DNA of 28,347 nt from JAPUIN01 sp041580375 (GCA_041580375.1 JBFGDZ010000022.1:1-28347); one strand, 5' to 3'; numbered from the stretch's first letter, positions 7,957 to 15,807 are shown. Program-made: numbers and translations. The notes: generated by a model from the sequence alone, not told the origin.

Positions 7957-8652
7957 GTGAACCGAGAGCCGCACCGGGCAGTCCTGTTCGACCTCTTCGA
8001 CACGTTGTTCCGCGTGGATGAGACGATCTACCGCCGCGGAAAGAGCCGGGAGGCCGGTCTGATCGGCGTTCAGCCGGAGGCCCTGATCGCCGCGTGGATC
8101 GAGGCCGCGGACGACGCACAGACCGGGCGGCTTCCCGACCTCGAGGCGAGAGCGCGTCGCGCCGCCTCCCGGCTGGGCGTGGACCTGAGTGAAGGTCTCC
8201 TCCGCGACCTCGTCGCCATGGAGGAGGAGACGATGCGCTCCTGCACATCTCTCTATCCCGATGTGGTTCCCACGCTGGAGTCGCTGCGCCGAATCGAAGG
8301 GCTCAAGCTGGCTCTCGTGAGCAATGCGTCCTCGGTCGCGGAGATGCTCGTCGATGACCTCGGGCTCTCGCGTTTTTTCGACTGCGCCATCTTCTCGTTC
8401 CGCATCGGGATCATCAAGCCGCATCCCGATATCTACCTGGCCGCCTGCCGCGCCGTCGGCGCGTCACCCGGCGCCTGCCTGTTCGTCGGGGACGGCAACG
8501 GGCGCGAACTCGACGGAGCCAAACGCGTCGGCATGCAGGCGGTCCGCATCGAGAGGCCGGTCACGCCGGGTCCGTACCGCAAGGAGGAGAGCGTCGACTT
8601 CGACGTCTCGATCGGCGCCCTCACGCTCGTGCCGCCACTGCTCCGCCGTTGA
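7957..8652 (+). CDS. HAD-superfamily hydrolase
   Basis: Protein of 231 residues with all four HAD motifs. Motif I is AVLFDLFDTLF with nucleophile Asp12; motif II is LALVSNAS; motif III is GIIKPHPDIY with the Lys; motif IV is CLFVGDGNGRELDGAK. An alpha-helical C1 cap lies between motifs I and II, at about residues 20-90. The position two residues after the nucleophile, an acid/base Asp in most HAD phosphatases, is Phe14 (DLFDT), a pattern closer to haloacid dehalogenase-like and some orphan HADs. GTG 7957 is chosen because GGAG lies six bases upstream and motif I then falls at the usual distance from the N-terminus. It is alone under its promoter. Substrate cannot be inferred. Confidence 0.87.
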   Translation: MNREPHRAVLFDLFDTLFRVDETIYRRGKSREAGLIGVQPEALIAAWIEAADDAQTGRLPDLEARARRAASRLGVDLSEGLLRDLVAMEEETMRSCTSLYPDVVPTLESLRRIEGLKLALVSNASSVAEMLVDDLGLSRFFDCAIFSFRIGIIKPHPDIYLAACRAVGASPGACLFVGDGNGRELDGAKRVGMQAVRIERPVTPGPYRKEESVDFDVSIGALTLVPPLLRR

Positions 8653-8705
8653 GACATTCCGGCCACCGCCGCTCCAGGTTACGATAAACGACCTCGTGAC
8701 TACGA

Positions 8706-8727
8706 AACCGGCTCCCGGCGGCCGGTT
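8706..8727 (+). repeat. Inverted repeat downstream of the HAD gene
   Basis: AACCGGC at 8706-8712 pairs with GCCGGTT at 8721-8727 across an 8-base loop. There is no T-tract after it, so it is at best a weak or factor-assisted terminator for the HAD transcript, or a stabilising 3' hairpin. The rest of the 202-base gap 8653-8854 holds the sigma-54 promoter at 8804-8820 and nothing else that I recognise. Confidence 0.35.
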
Positions 8728-8803
8728 CCGGCGGGTTTACAGAATCGTCACCGCACAACTCTTGGACATTCCGTGTCTTCCGGCCGACGGAGATCTGTCC
8801 GTT

Positions 8804-8820
8804 CTGGAACACTTCTTGCT
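8804..8820 (+). promoter_or_regulatory. Sigma-54 (-24/-12) promoter of the activator gene
   Basis: TGGAAC at 8805-8810, five bases, then TTGCT at 8816-8820. The GG and GC dinucleotides are exactly 10 bases apart, as RpoN requires; the only departure from TGGCAC-N5-TTGCW is A for C in the -24 element. Transcription would start near 8831, about 24 bases before ATG 8855, and the leader carries AGGAGG at 8843-8848. The placement directly ahead of a sigma-54 activator gene argues against chance. Confidence 0.65.
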
Positions 8821-8854
8821 CATTCCCTGGACACGAGCGTCGAGGAGGAGCCGT

Positions 8855-10258
8855 ATGAACCGGAAGGCGAATGTGCTTTACGTCAACTCGGGCGACGGCC
8901 TGCGGGACAGGATCGCCGCGATCCTGAGCGGAGGGGGGCATCGTCCCACGACGGTGCAGCGCTCCATGGAGGCCCTCGACCGGCTTCGGGGGCAGAACTA
9001 CGACTTGATCCTGGTCGACCTCAAGCTCCCGGATGGAAGCGGGATCGATCTCCTGGAGCGTCTGAAGTCCGTATCTCCCGAGACTCCGGTGGCCATCGTC
9101 GCTTCCGAGCCCGGAATCGACGAGACCATCGCGGCCCTGCGAAAGGGCGCCTATGATTTCCTTCGCGCGCCCGTCGTCGAGGAAGATCTTCTCGCCCTCG
9201 CCGAGAAATCGTCCCAGCTCAAGGACATGGGTTACGAGCGGAGGCGGGCGGCGGAAGAGCTGCGATCCGAGAAGGTCAAGAACTTCGAGCTGCGGCGCAA
9301 CCTGCAGTCCCAGTACGCATTCAGCGCCATCCTGGGCAAGAGCCCCAAGATGAAGCAGATCCACGATCTGCTCCAGGAAGTGACCAACACCGACTCCACG
9401 GTCCTGATCATGGGCGAGAGCGGGACCGGCAAGGGGCTCCTCTCCCGGATTCTCCACTACAATTCCCTGCGCGCAGAGGGTCCGTTCGTTGAGGCGAACT
9501 GCGCCGTGTACTCCGAGGGAATCCTGCACTCCGAGCTCTTCGGGCATGAGAAGGGCGCCTTCACGGGAGCCGTCAAACAGAAGAAGGGACGCTTCGAGCT
9601 GGCACACGGGGGGACGGTTTTCCTCGACGAGATCGGGGACCTGACTCCCGCCACCCAGCTGATGCTCCTGCGATTCCTTCAAGAACGCCGTTTCGAGCGC
9701 GTCGGAGGCGAGGACACCATCGAGGTGGATGTGCGGGTCATCGCCGCCACGAACAAGGATCTGCAGCAGGGAATTGAGAACGGCAGCTTTCGGAACGACC
9801 TCTTTTACCGCCTCAACGTCATTCCCATACACATCCCGCCACTCAGGGAGCGCGTCGAGGACATCCCCATCCTCGGGATGGAGTTTCTCGAGCGTCTCAC
9901 TCAGAAAATCGGAAAATCGATGCGGGGCTTCAGCACGTCCGCGATGGACGTCATGACGCGCTATTCCTGGCCCGGGAACGTCCGCGAGCTCGAGAACGTC
10001 CTCGAGCGCACCGTCGTTCTGGCGAAGGGAGACCTGATCGAGGTGAGCGACCTGCCGCCGAACCTGAGGGACGATTCGGTGCAGGGAAACGACGTCAAGC
10101 TCTCGCTGTACGAGAACGAGCGGCTCTACATCCTCAAGACGCTGGCGGAATGCAACTGGAACAAGAAGCTCGCGGCCTCGGTGCTCGGTATCAACCGCAG
10201 CAGCCTGTACAGCAAGCTGAAGAAGTATGAGATCGGCCGCGGCGAGTCCCTGAACTAG
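8855..10258 (+). CDS. NtrC-family sigma-54-dependent activator with degenerate receiver
   Basis: Protein of 467 residues: receiver (1-120), coiled linker (about 120-155), AAA+ sigma-54 interaction domain (about 160-390), Fis-type HTH (about 425-467). The AAA+ part has Walker A GESGTGKG, the RpoN-contacting loop GAFTGA, Walker B GGTVFLDEIGDL and FRNDLFYRLNVIPIHIPPLRER split across its second half. The receiver keeps Asp55 (ILVDLKLPDG), but the N-terminal acidic residues are Asn11-Ser12-Gly13, the switch Thr is Ala83 and the conserved Lys is Ala105 (FLRAPV), so normal Mg-dependent phosphorylation looks impaired. ATG 8855 is chosen for its AGGAGG site and because the receiver then starts normally; upstream codons lie in the HAD 3' region. 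It is followed by two histidine kinase genes. Its target promoters are unknown apart from its own candidate. Confidence 0.94.
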   Translation: MNRKANVLYVNSGDGLRDRIAAILSGGGHRPTTVQRSMEALDRLRGQNYDLILVDLKLPDGSGIDLLERLKSVSPETPVAIVASEPGIDETIAALRKGAYDFLRAPVVEEDLLALAEKSSQLKDMGYERRRAAEELRSEKVKNFELRRNLQSQYAFSAILGKSPKMKQIHDLLQEVTNTDSTVLIMGESGTGKGLLSRILHYNSLRAEGPFVEANCAVYSEGILHSELFGHEKGAFTGAVKQKKGRFELAHGGTVFLDEIGDLTPATQLMLLRFLQERRFERVGGEDTIEVDVRVIAATNKDLQQGIENGSFRNDLFYRLNVIPIHIPPLRERVEDIPILGMEFLERLTQKIGKSMRGFSTSAMDVMTRYSWPGNVRELENVLERTVVLAKGDLIEVSDLPPNLRDDSVQGNDVKLSLYENERLYILKTLAECNWNKKLAASVLGINRSSLYSKLKKYEIGRGESLN

Positions 10259-10270
10259 CGGATCGCGCCG

Positions 10271-10311
10271 GCTCCCGCGGGGAGCGGCAACCGGCCGGCG
10301 CTCCCTGGAGC
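10271..10311 (+). repeat. Alternating inverted repeats covering the kinase ribosome-binding site
   Basis: Four short arms occur in the 59-base gap: GCTCCC at 10271-10276, GGGAGC at 10280-10285, GCTCCC at 10300-10305 and GGAGC at 10307-10311. Arms 1-2 form a 6-bp hairpin with a 3-base loop. Arms 2-3 can alternatively pair, extended to GGGAGCG/CGCTCCC. Arm 4 contains the GGAG ribosome-binding site of the kinase gene at 10318. The mutually exclusive pairings could modulate translation, but a GC-rich background makes short arms common. Confidence 0.35.
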
Positions 10312-10317
10312 GGGCGG

Positions 10318-12288
10318 ATGCAGCAGTTCAATCTGGGCACCCGGGTCTATCTCTACGCGACCTACTCGTCCGCTCTCGCCGTCCTCGTGTACGTCCTGAG
10401 CGGCGGCGCCGTCGATCTGAACCTCGAGTTCATCACGCTGGCCCTTCTCGGCGCCATCATGTCGCCTCACGTCGTCCAGCTGGGGATTCGCCTCGAGATG
10501 TCGATCGCGCATCCCTTCATCCTCGCCTCGATGCTGGTACTGGGCGAGCCCGAAGCCCTCCTCATGGCGGTGATCTGCATCGGCAGCCTGTGCTTCATCC
10601 GCACGCCCCGGATGGAATACTATCGCGCGTTCTTCAACATGAGCGCGTTCGTCGTCACGACCTTTCTGGCCAGCCGCACCTACCAGGTTCTCGGCGGCAT
10701 CCCCGGCGAGCCGATGCACGGTTCCATGCTCATCGCCATGATGATGGCGACGCTCGTCTTCTATCTGTCGAACACATACGGCGTCTCGATCGCCGTGGCT
10801 CTTTCGAGCAGGACGAACGTATTCCGGGAGTGGCACGACAACTTTCTCTGGTCGGCCCCCGCATTCTTCGCGGGTGGATCGCTGGCCGTCGGGATGTCCT
10901 ACTTCCTCGACCGGTTCGGCATCATCGCCTTCGTGCTCGCCCTTCCGTTCTGCGTTCTCATCTATTATTCGTACAAACTGTACCTCGACAAGCTCGAGGA
11001 GAAGCGGCAGCACCTCCTCGACATCCAGCGCATGAATGCCGAGCTCGAGCGCAAAGTGCGCGAGCGCACGAAGGAGCTGGAGATCGTCAACGAGATGCTA
11101 CAGCGTTCGAACGCCGACCTTCAGAGAGCCAACTCCCTGAAGAGCGAGTTCCTGGCGAACATGTCGCACGAGCTTCGCACTCCGCTGAACGCCATCATCG
11201 GATTCTCGGAGCTCCTGCTCGACGAGACGTGCGGGTCCCTGATCGATGATCAGCGGGACTATGTGGGGGACATCCTCAGCAGCGGACGCCATCTGCTCGA
11301 GCTGATCAACGACATTCTCGACCTGTCGAAGATCGAGGCGGGCAAGATGAGGCTTCTGCGCGAGCGGTTCGAGCTGGGTCCCGTCGTCGAGGAGGCTGCG
11401 TCTCTCCTCAGGGTCGAGGCCTCCAAGAAGAGGATCGAGCTGTCGATCTCCGTCCCCGATCACGATTACGCGATCCGGGCGGATCGGAGCAAGATCAAGC
11501 AGATCCTGTACAACCTGCTGAGCAACTCCGTGAAGTTCACCCCCGAAGAAGGGTCCATTCGCGTCTCCGCCGCCGCCGGGGAGGATCTCGTTCGATTCGA
11601 GGTCACGGACACGGGGATCGGCATCCCGGAGGAGGAGCAGGAGCGAGTCTTTGAGGCCTTCACGCAGGTCGACGGATCGTACTCGCGGCGCTACCAGGGC
11701 ACGGGGCTCGGCCTCACTCTGGTGAAGAAATTCGTTCAGATGCACGGCGGCCGGCTGTGGCTGGAGAGCCGCGTGGGCTCGGGTAGCACCTTCCGATTCA
11801 CCATACCGAATCCGGAGCCGGGCTCCGAGGCAAACCTCGTCGACGACCGAAACCGGGACGAAGGCGAGACTCCGGGCGAGCGCGCCCGTTCGGCCTCAGG
11901 CGGCTCCGCCGTGCCGTTGATCCTCGTGGTGGAGGACCATGACGCCAATCGAAAGCTGGTGACCGAACTTCTGGCCAGGGAAGGATTCCGTGTCGTGGGC
12001 GCGGCCAGCGGCGAGGAGACGCTCAAGGTCGTCGAAAGCATTCGCCCGGATCTGATTCTGATGGACATTCAGCTACCCGGTGTCGACGGTCTGGAGATCG
12101 TCCGGAGGCTGCGGAGCGAATCGCGCACGGCCGGGATCCCGATCGTGGCCCTGACGGCCCACGCGATGTCCGAGGATCGGTTGAAGGCCCAGGAGGCGGG
12201 TTGCTTGGGTTTCATAGCAAAGCCGATCGACACGAGCGAGTTTGCGCGCCGTGTCGCGCGGTTTCTGGCGGAGCGATCGGCCGCCTAG
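10318..12288 (+). CDS. Membrane hybrid histidine kinase with C-terminal receiver
   Basis: Protein of 656 residues. Residues about 10-222 hold seven or eight hydrophobic spans with little loop sequence, an integral-membrane sensor of MASE-like appearance that I cannot assign to a named family. A coiled coil at about 225-275 leads to HisKA with the phospho-acceptor His284 (MSHELRTPLNAIIGFSELL). HATPase_c has QILYNLLSNSVKFTP, DTGIGIPEEE and GTGLGLTLVKKF. After a charged linker comes a receiver with acidic VVEDHD, Asp583 (LILMDIQLPG), LTAHA and FIAKPID, all catalytic positions intact. ATG 10318 follows the activator by 59 bases with GGAG at 10307-10310. It overlaps nothing, and the next kinase gene starts 24 bases after its stop. 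It probably phosphorylates its own receiver and then an Hpt or receiver elsewhere; no Hpt domain is in the window. Confidence 0.93.
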   Translation: MQQFNLGTRVYLYATYSSALAVLVYVLSGGAVDLNLEFITLALLGAIMSPHVVQLGIRLEMSIAHPFILASMLVLGEPEALLMAVICIGSLCFIRTPRMEYYRAFFNMSAFVVTTFLASRTYQVLGGIPGEPMHGSMLIAMMMATLVFYLSNTYGVSIAVALSSRTNVFREWHDNFLWSAPAFFAGGSLAVGMSYFLDRFGIIAFVLALPFCVLIYYSYKLYLDKLEEKRQHLLDIQRMNAELERKVRERTKELEIVNEMLQRSNADLQRANSLKSEFLANMSHELRTPLNAIIGFSELLLDETCGSLIDDQRDYVGDILSSGRHLLELINDILDLSKIEAGKMRLLRERFELGPVVEEAASLLRVEASKKRIELSISVPDHDYAIRADRSKIKQILYNLLSNSVKFTPEEGSIRVSAAAGEDLVRFEVTDTGIGIPEEEQERVFEAFTQVDGSYSRRYQGTGLGLTLVKKFVQMHGGRLWLESRVGSGSTFRFTIPNPEPGSEANLVDDRNRDEGETPGERARSASGGSAVPLILVVEDHDANRKLVTELLAREGFRVVGAASGEETLKVVESIRPDLILMDIQLPGVDGLEIVRRLRSESRTAGIPIVALTAHAMSEDRLKAQEAGCLGFIAKPIDTSEFARRVARFLAERSAA

Positions 12289-12312
12289 GTGAACGGGGTG
12301 AAGGAGAACGAG

Positions 12313-13527
12313 ATGAGCGGGGAGCAAGTCGGGAAGGGATCCGTGCCGGAAAAACAGACGCCGCGCATCCTGGTGGTCGATGACGATCACCGGAACGTGC
12401 GCCTGATGGAGTCGATCCTGAAATCCAACGGTTATGAGGTTCTGCGCGCGTACGACGGGAAGGAGGCGCTGCAGGTGGTCGGGACGGACGCGCCCGATCT
12501 CCTCCTCCTTGACGTCATGATGCCGCGGATGAACGGACTCGAAGTGTGCCAGAGGCTGCGAGCGAATCGCGCCACGCGCCTGCTGCCGATCATCATGGTG
12601 ACGGCGCTGAACGCCCTGGATGACAGGGTGGAGGCTCTGGAGCAGGGGGCGGACGATTTCGTCAGCAAGCCGATTAACAAGATCGCCCTGCTGGCCAAGG
12701 TGCGATCGATCCTGAGGGTCAAATCCCTTCAGGATGAGCTGGAACGCACGAACGAGCAGCTGGTGCGCATGCAGCGCTTCAAGGAATCCATGACGCAGAT
12801 GGTCGTTCATGACATGAAGAACCCGCTGTCGGGCATCATGGGCAACGTGCAGCTGATCCAGATTCAGAAGGACAACCTCGACTCCGTGAGGCTGGCCGAG
12901 CTGCTGCAGCGGACACAGGAGAGCGCCTCGCAGCTCATGCGCATGATCCTCAACCTGCTTCACATCGGGCGTCTCGAGGAGAACAAGATGCCTCTTCGGC
13001 CGGTACGTCTCCCGCTTCGCGACATCGTGCAGGAGAACGTCCAGGAGCTGACGAGCGTCAGCTTGCGGGAGAGAATCACGGTGGAGAATCGCGTGGATGC
13101 GGATTTGCCGGAGCCGCGCGGCGATCGCGAGCTCGTGGGACGCGTGATCGGAAACCTCCTGAGCAATGCGCTCAAACACACCCCCGAGGACGGTCGTGTG
13201 GTGCTGGACGCCACGCCGGCGGCGGACGAGATCGTTCTCACGGTCATGGACACGGGGGAGGGGATCCCGGAGGATCTGCAACCGCACGTTTTCGAGAAGT
13301 TCATGGCGGGATCGCTCGATTCGGCCCGGTCTCCGGGGCATGATTCCGGACTGGGCCTGACGTTCTGCCGGCTGGCGGTGGAGGCCCACGGGGGCCGAAT
13401 ATGGATTCAGAGCCGACCGGGGGAGGGAACCACGGTGTTCGTGGCGCTTCCCATGAAGCCAGTCCTCTCCGATGCGCGGACGGATAAGGAGCACAACGTC
13501 GCCGGCGGCGGACGATCCGCCGCCTGA
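12313..13527 (+). CDS. Soluble receiver-histidine kinase (REC-HisKA-HATPase)
   Basis: Protein of 404 residues without membrane spans. The N-terminal receiver is complete: RILVVDDDHRNVRL, phospho-acceptor Asp67 (LLLLDVMMPRMNG), the switch Thr in IIMVTALN and Lys in DFVSKPINK. A short coiled linker leads to HisKA with His166 (VVHDMKNPLSGIMGN). HATPase_c shows RVIGNLLSNALKHTPEDG, VMDTGEGIPED and SGLGLTFCRLAVEAHGG. ATG 12313 is chosen over GTG 12289 because AAGGAG at 12301-12306 lies six bases ahead. Having a receiver upstream of the kinase suggests that a phosphoryl group delivered by another kinase, plausibly the hybrid kinase just upstream, controls its activity. No DNA-binding output is fused, so its product must signal to a separate protein. 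Confidence 0.93.
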   Translation: MSGEQVGKGSVPEKQTPRILVVDDDHRNVRLMESILKSNGYEVLRAYDGKEALQVVGTDAPDLLLLDVMMPRMNGLEVCQRLRANRATRLLPIIMVTALNALDDRVEALEQGADDFVSKPINKIALLAKVRSILRVKSLQDELERTNEQLVRMQRFKESMTQMVVHDMKNPLSGIMGNVQLIQIQKDNLDSVRLAELLQRTQESASQLMRMILNLLHIGRLEENKMPLRPVRLPLRDIVQENVQELTSVSLRERITVENRVDADLPEPRGDRELVGRVIGNLLSNALKHTPEDGRVVLDATPAADEIVLTVMDTGEGIPEDLQPHVFEKFMAGSLDSARSPGHDSGLGLTFCRLAVEAHGGRIWIQSRPGEGTTVFVALPMKPVLSDARTDKEHNVAGGGRSAA

Positions 13528-13528
13528 G

Positions 13529-13545
13529 GCCCCGCGGCTCGGGGC
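13529..13545 (+). repeat. GC-rich hairpin after the receiver-kinase gene
   Basis: GCCCCG at 13529-13534 and CGGGGC at 13540-13545 form a perfect 6-bp stem with loop CGGCT, starting two bases after the kinase stop codon. No T-tract follows. It may limit read-through into the DUF4388 gene, which has its own promoter immediately downstream. Confidence 0.4.
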
Positions 13546-13553
13546 TCCGCGCC

Positions 13554-13582
13554 TTGACCGCCGCGGAGCCGGAACCTATCTT
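13554..13582 (+). promoter_or_regulatory. Sigma-70 promoter of the DUF4388/TPR gene
   Basis: TTGACC at 13554-13559 and TATCTT at 13577-13582 with a 17-base spacer; start near 13589, leader of about 27 bases. The same hexamer pair occurs ahead of the type II GAPDH gene on the other strand with an 18-base spacer. Confidence 0.6.
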
Positions 13583-13615
13583 CCGGGGCGGACGTCCGCG
13601 TCCTCAGGGGGACTC

Positions 13616-15151
13616 ATGCCCGTTGCCAAGCCTCTGTCCGAGGGAGAATCCGGAGCCCTCCGGGGGTTCTGCTCACCGCCCGCGCTCGCCGAGCTGATCC
13701 GCGATCTCTACCTGAACGAGCGAACCGGCACGCTCACGCTCAGCCGGGCCGGCGTCAGCAAGCGCATTCACCTCGACAGGGGCATGATCCTCTCCGTGTC
13801 CTCGTCCCTCGAGGACGAGCGTCTCGCGGACTTTCTCGCCCGCCAGCAGGTCATCACCGCCGAGGAGGCCGAGGCTCTCAAGGGTCTGGATGATGGACAG
13901 GTGCTGGAGGTCGTGCGAGGCCGCGGGAAGGTGCCGATCGAGGCGATCCACGTCGCCGCCCGCGAGCTGGCGCAGCAGATTCTGACGAGCCTCTTCCGGT
14001 GGGAGGATCTCGAATACAGCTTCACGGAGGGGCCCGTGCCCGCGAGCCCGATGGGGACCAACGTCGTGGTGAGCTTCGAACTCATCATCCGCGCGATGCG
14101 ATCGATGGGTGGCTTCGAGCGCGTGAAGGATGCGCTGCTACGGCAGGATCGCGGCCTCCGGTTTTCCGATCAGCTCTACCTGCCGTTCGATCAACTGAGC
14201 CTCACATCGATCGAAGGATTCCTCGTGTCGCGCATCGAGGGACAGGTCAAGATCCGCGACATCCTCGCTCAGGTGCCCTCCGAGGAGGAGGAAGCGGCCA
14301 GCAGATTCCTCTTCGGGCTCCTGATTCTCGGCCTCGCGAACTTCGTGCCTCCTATCGGTTCGGGCCCGCTCAGCTGTGAGGATCTGCTCCGGGGCGAGGA
14401 GGAGAAGAGGCGTCGCGAGGAACGCGAGAAAGCCGAGATTCTGGAATTCTACCGGGTTGTCCGGGACAGCAAGCCGACCGAGATCCTCGGCGTCGACGAG
14501 GCCGCCCCGGCGGATCGCATCAAGGCGGCCTACGAAGGGCGCAAGGAGCGATTCGCACCCTCACGATTCCTGCGCAAGCTGCAGGTCGATCTCCGCGAGG
14601 AGCTGCAGATCATCGAAGCGTGTATTCTGGAGGCCTTCCTGGCGCTCCGATCGCGTGGGCTCGATTCGGCGCGCACCGTTGGGACCGGAACCGAGCGCGT
14701 CGTGAGCCTCGATCTGGACGCCCTCTCCATGCGCAAGGAACTCTCGAAGACGGAGAAGCAGTCACTCGAGGAGGAGCGCACGCGGATGTCGGAGCAGTTC
14801 CTCAGCAAGGCGCGGGACTACTGGAAGGTGGGCGACTTCTTCAACTGCATCCGATACTGCGAGTTCGCCTGCGATTACAACGACAAGAATGCGGCGATCC
14901 ACGGCCTCCTGGGGCAGGCTCTGGCCCGCAACCCGGACTACCGGTGGCAGAAACGCGCCGAGGCGGCCCTCATCCGCGCCGCGGAGCTGGATTCCTTCAG
15001 CCCGGCTCACTTCATCGTCCTTGGCGGTTTCTACCGGGCACACGGGCTCCACGCCAAGGCGCGAAAGCATTACGAGAAGGCCCTCGAGCTCGCGCCCAAC
15101 AACGCCGACGCCCGCGCGGCCCTGAAAGAGCTCGCGAGAAACAAGGGCTGA
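13616..15151 (+). CDS. DUF4388 - J-like - TPR protein
   Basis: Protein of 511 residues. About residues 25-100 form a DUF4388 (PATAN-like) domain: LIRDLYLNERTGTLTLSR, KRIHLDRGMILSVSS, DERLADFLARQQVIT. A helical middle region with a second winged-helix-like stretch spans to about 260. Near 285-330, TEILGVDEAAPADRIKAAYE looks like the first two helices of a J domain, but the HPD signature is absent (RFAPSRF follows), so Hsp70 stimulation is unlikely. The C-terminal 110 residues contain TPR repeats (YWKVGDFFNCIRYCEFACDY, HAKARKHYEKALELAPNNAD). ATG 13616 is chosen for AGGGGG at 13606-13611; an upstream in-frame extension would run through the promoter. DUF4388 proteins often sit with two-component genes, as here. 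No enzymatic role is evident; an adaptor is the best guess. Confidence 0.82.
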   Translation: MPVAKPLSEGESGALRGFCSPPALAELIRDLYLNERTGTLTLSRAGVSKRIHLDRGMILSVSSSLEDERLADFLARQQVITAEEAEALKGLDDGQVLEVVRGRGKVPIEAIHVAARELAQQILTSLFRWEDLEYSFTEGPVPASPMGTNVVVSFELIIRAMRSMGGFERVKDALLRQDRGLRFSDQLYLPFDQLSLTSIEGFLVSRIEGQVKIRDILAQVPSEEEEAASRFLFGLLILGLANFVPPIGSGPLSCEDLLRGEEEKRRREEREKAEILEFYRVVRDSKPTEILGVDEAAPADRIKAAYEGRKERFAPSRFLRKLQVDLREELQIIEACILEAFLALRSRGLDSARTVGTGTERVVSLDLDALSMRKELSKTEKQSLEEERTRMSEQFLSKARDYWKVGDFFNCIRYCEFACDYNDKNAAIHGLLGQALARNPDYRWQKRAEAALIRAAELDSFSPAHFIVLGGFYRAHGLHAKARKHYEKALELAPNNADARAALKELARNKG

Positions 15152-15215
15152 GGGCGGCGCCGCGCGATCCCCCTCGCACGGCCTTCCCGTACGGGGCTTT
15201 CAGCCTCCCCGACCA

Positions 15216-15243
15216 TTGACATTGCCCTCCCGCATGCTATAAT
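15216..15243 (+). promoter_or_regulatory. Strong sigma-70 promoter of the DUF177-rpmF-plsX-fab operon
   Basis: Fully consensus TTGACA at 15216-15221 and TATAAT at 15238-15243 separated by 16 bases, the best promoter in the window. The start would be near 15250, about 20 bases before ATG 15270. The 118-base gap upstream also has the short palindrome CCCGTACGGG at 15186-15195. Confidence 0.88.
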
Positions 15244-15269
15244 GCGCCCTCCTCCTGGGCCTAGTCGTT

Positions 15270-15788
15270 ATGTACATCGAAACAAAGGAGATAGGACCCG
15301 AGGGGCTGAGAGTTGATCGGCTCGTCGAGAACCTCTCGACCCTGCCCGTGGAGGGGAACGAGGAGATCCGCGTCCAGCCGGTTCGCCTGAGCGGGACACT
15401 CCATCGCGAGCCGGACGGGGTCGCATTCGAGGGGGACATCGAGACGGTCGCCACCCTGGTCTGCAGCCGCTGCCTGGACCCTTACGCGCTGCCGCTCCAG
15501 CTTCACTTCGAACTGCTCTACACGACGGAGCCCGAAGCCACGGCGAAGGGGGAGAGCCGGGTCGACGAGGACGAGATCACACGGACGCACTTCGACGGGC
15601 TCCGCATCGACGTGCGGGAGCTCATCTCGGAGCAGATTTATCTGGGGATGCCGCTCAAGCCTCTCTGCCGCGACGAGTGCCTCGGGCTCTGTGCCCGATG
15701 CGGCTCGAACCTGAACGAGAGCACGTGCGGTTGCTCGGAGGAACCGATCGCCGATCCCCGCCTGGGAGCGCTGAAGAAGCTCCTCTAG
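15270..15788 (+). CDS. DUF177 family protein (YceD-like)
   Basis: Protein of 172 residues of the DUF177/YceD family, which almost always precedes rpmF and in several bacteria and plastids is tied to 23S rRNA accumulation. Visible are VATLVCSRCLDPYALPL with a CxxC pair, the acidic DEDEITRTHFDGLRIDV segment, the conserved LISEQIYLGMPLKPLC and a C-terminal Cys-rich knuckle (CLGLCARCGSNLN, then CGC), probably zinc-binding. No strong ribosome-binding site precedes ATG 15270, but the start lies just after the promoter and fits the family N-terminus. It opens the fatty-acid operon, consistent with joint growth-rate control of ribosome and membrane synthesis. Confidence 0.92.
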   Translation: MYIETKEIGPEGLRVDRLVENLSTLPVEGNEEIRVQPVRLSGTLHREPDGVAFEGDIETVATLVCSRCLDPYALPLQLHFELLYTTEPEATAKGESRVDEDEITRTHFDGLRIDVRELISEQIYLGMPLKPLCRDECLGLCARCGSNLNESTCGCSEEPIADPRLGALKKLL

Positions 15789-15807
15789 GTCGACAGGAAC
15801 ATGCCCG

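Noticed and set aside
8621..9832. 403-codon minus-strand open frame opposite the sigma-54 activator
   Set aside because: Lies against AAA+ motifs read on the plus strand, and its own translation has no recognisable motif.
12073..13494. 473-codon minus-strand open frame opposite the receiver-kinase
   Set aside because: Covers a kinase with all catalytic boxes intact; composition is typical of antisense frames in GC-rich DNA.
15186..15195. Palindrome CCCGTACGGG as a terminator after the DUF4388 gene
   Set aside because: Only three base pairs remain once a loop is allowed, and there is no T-tract.
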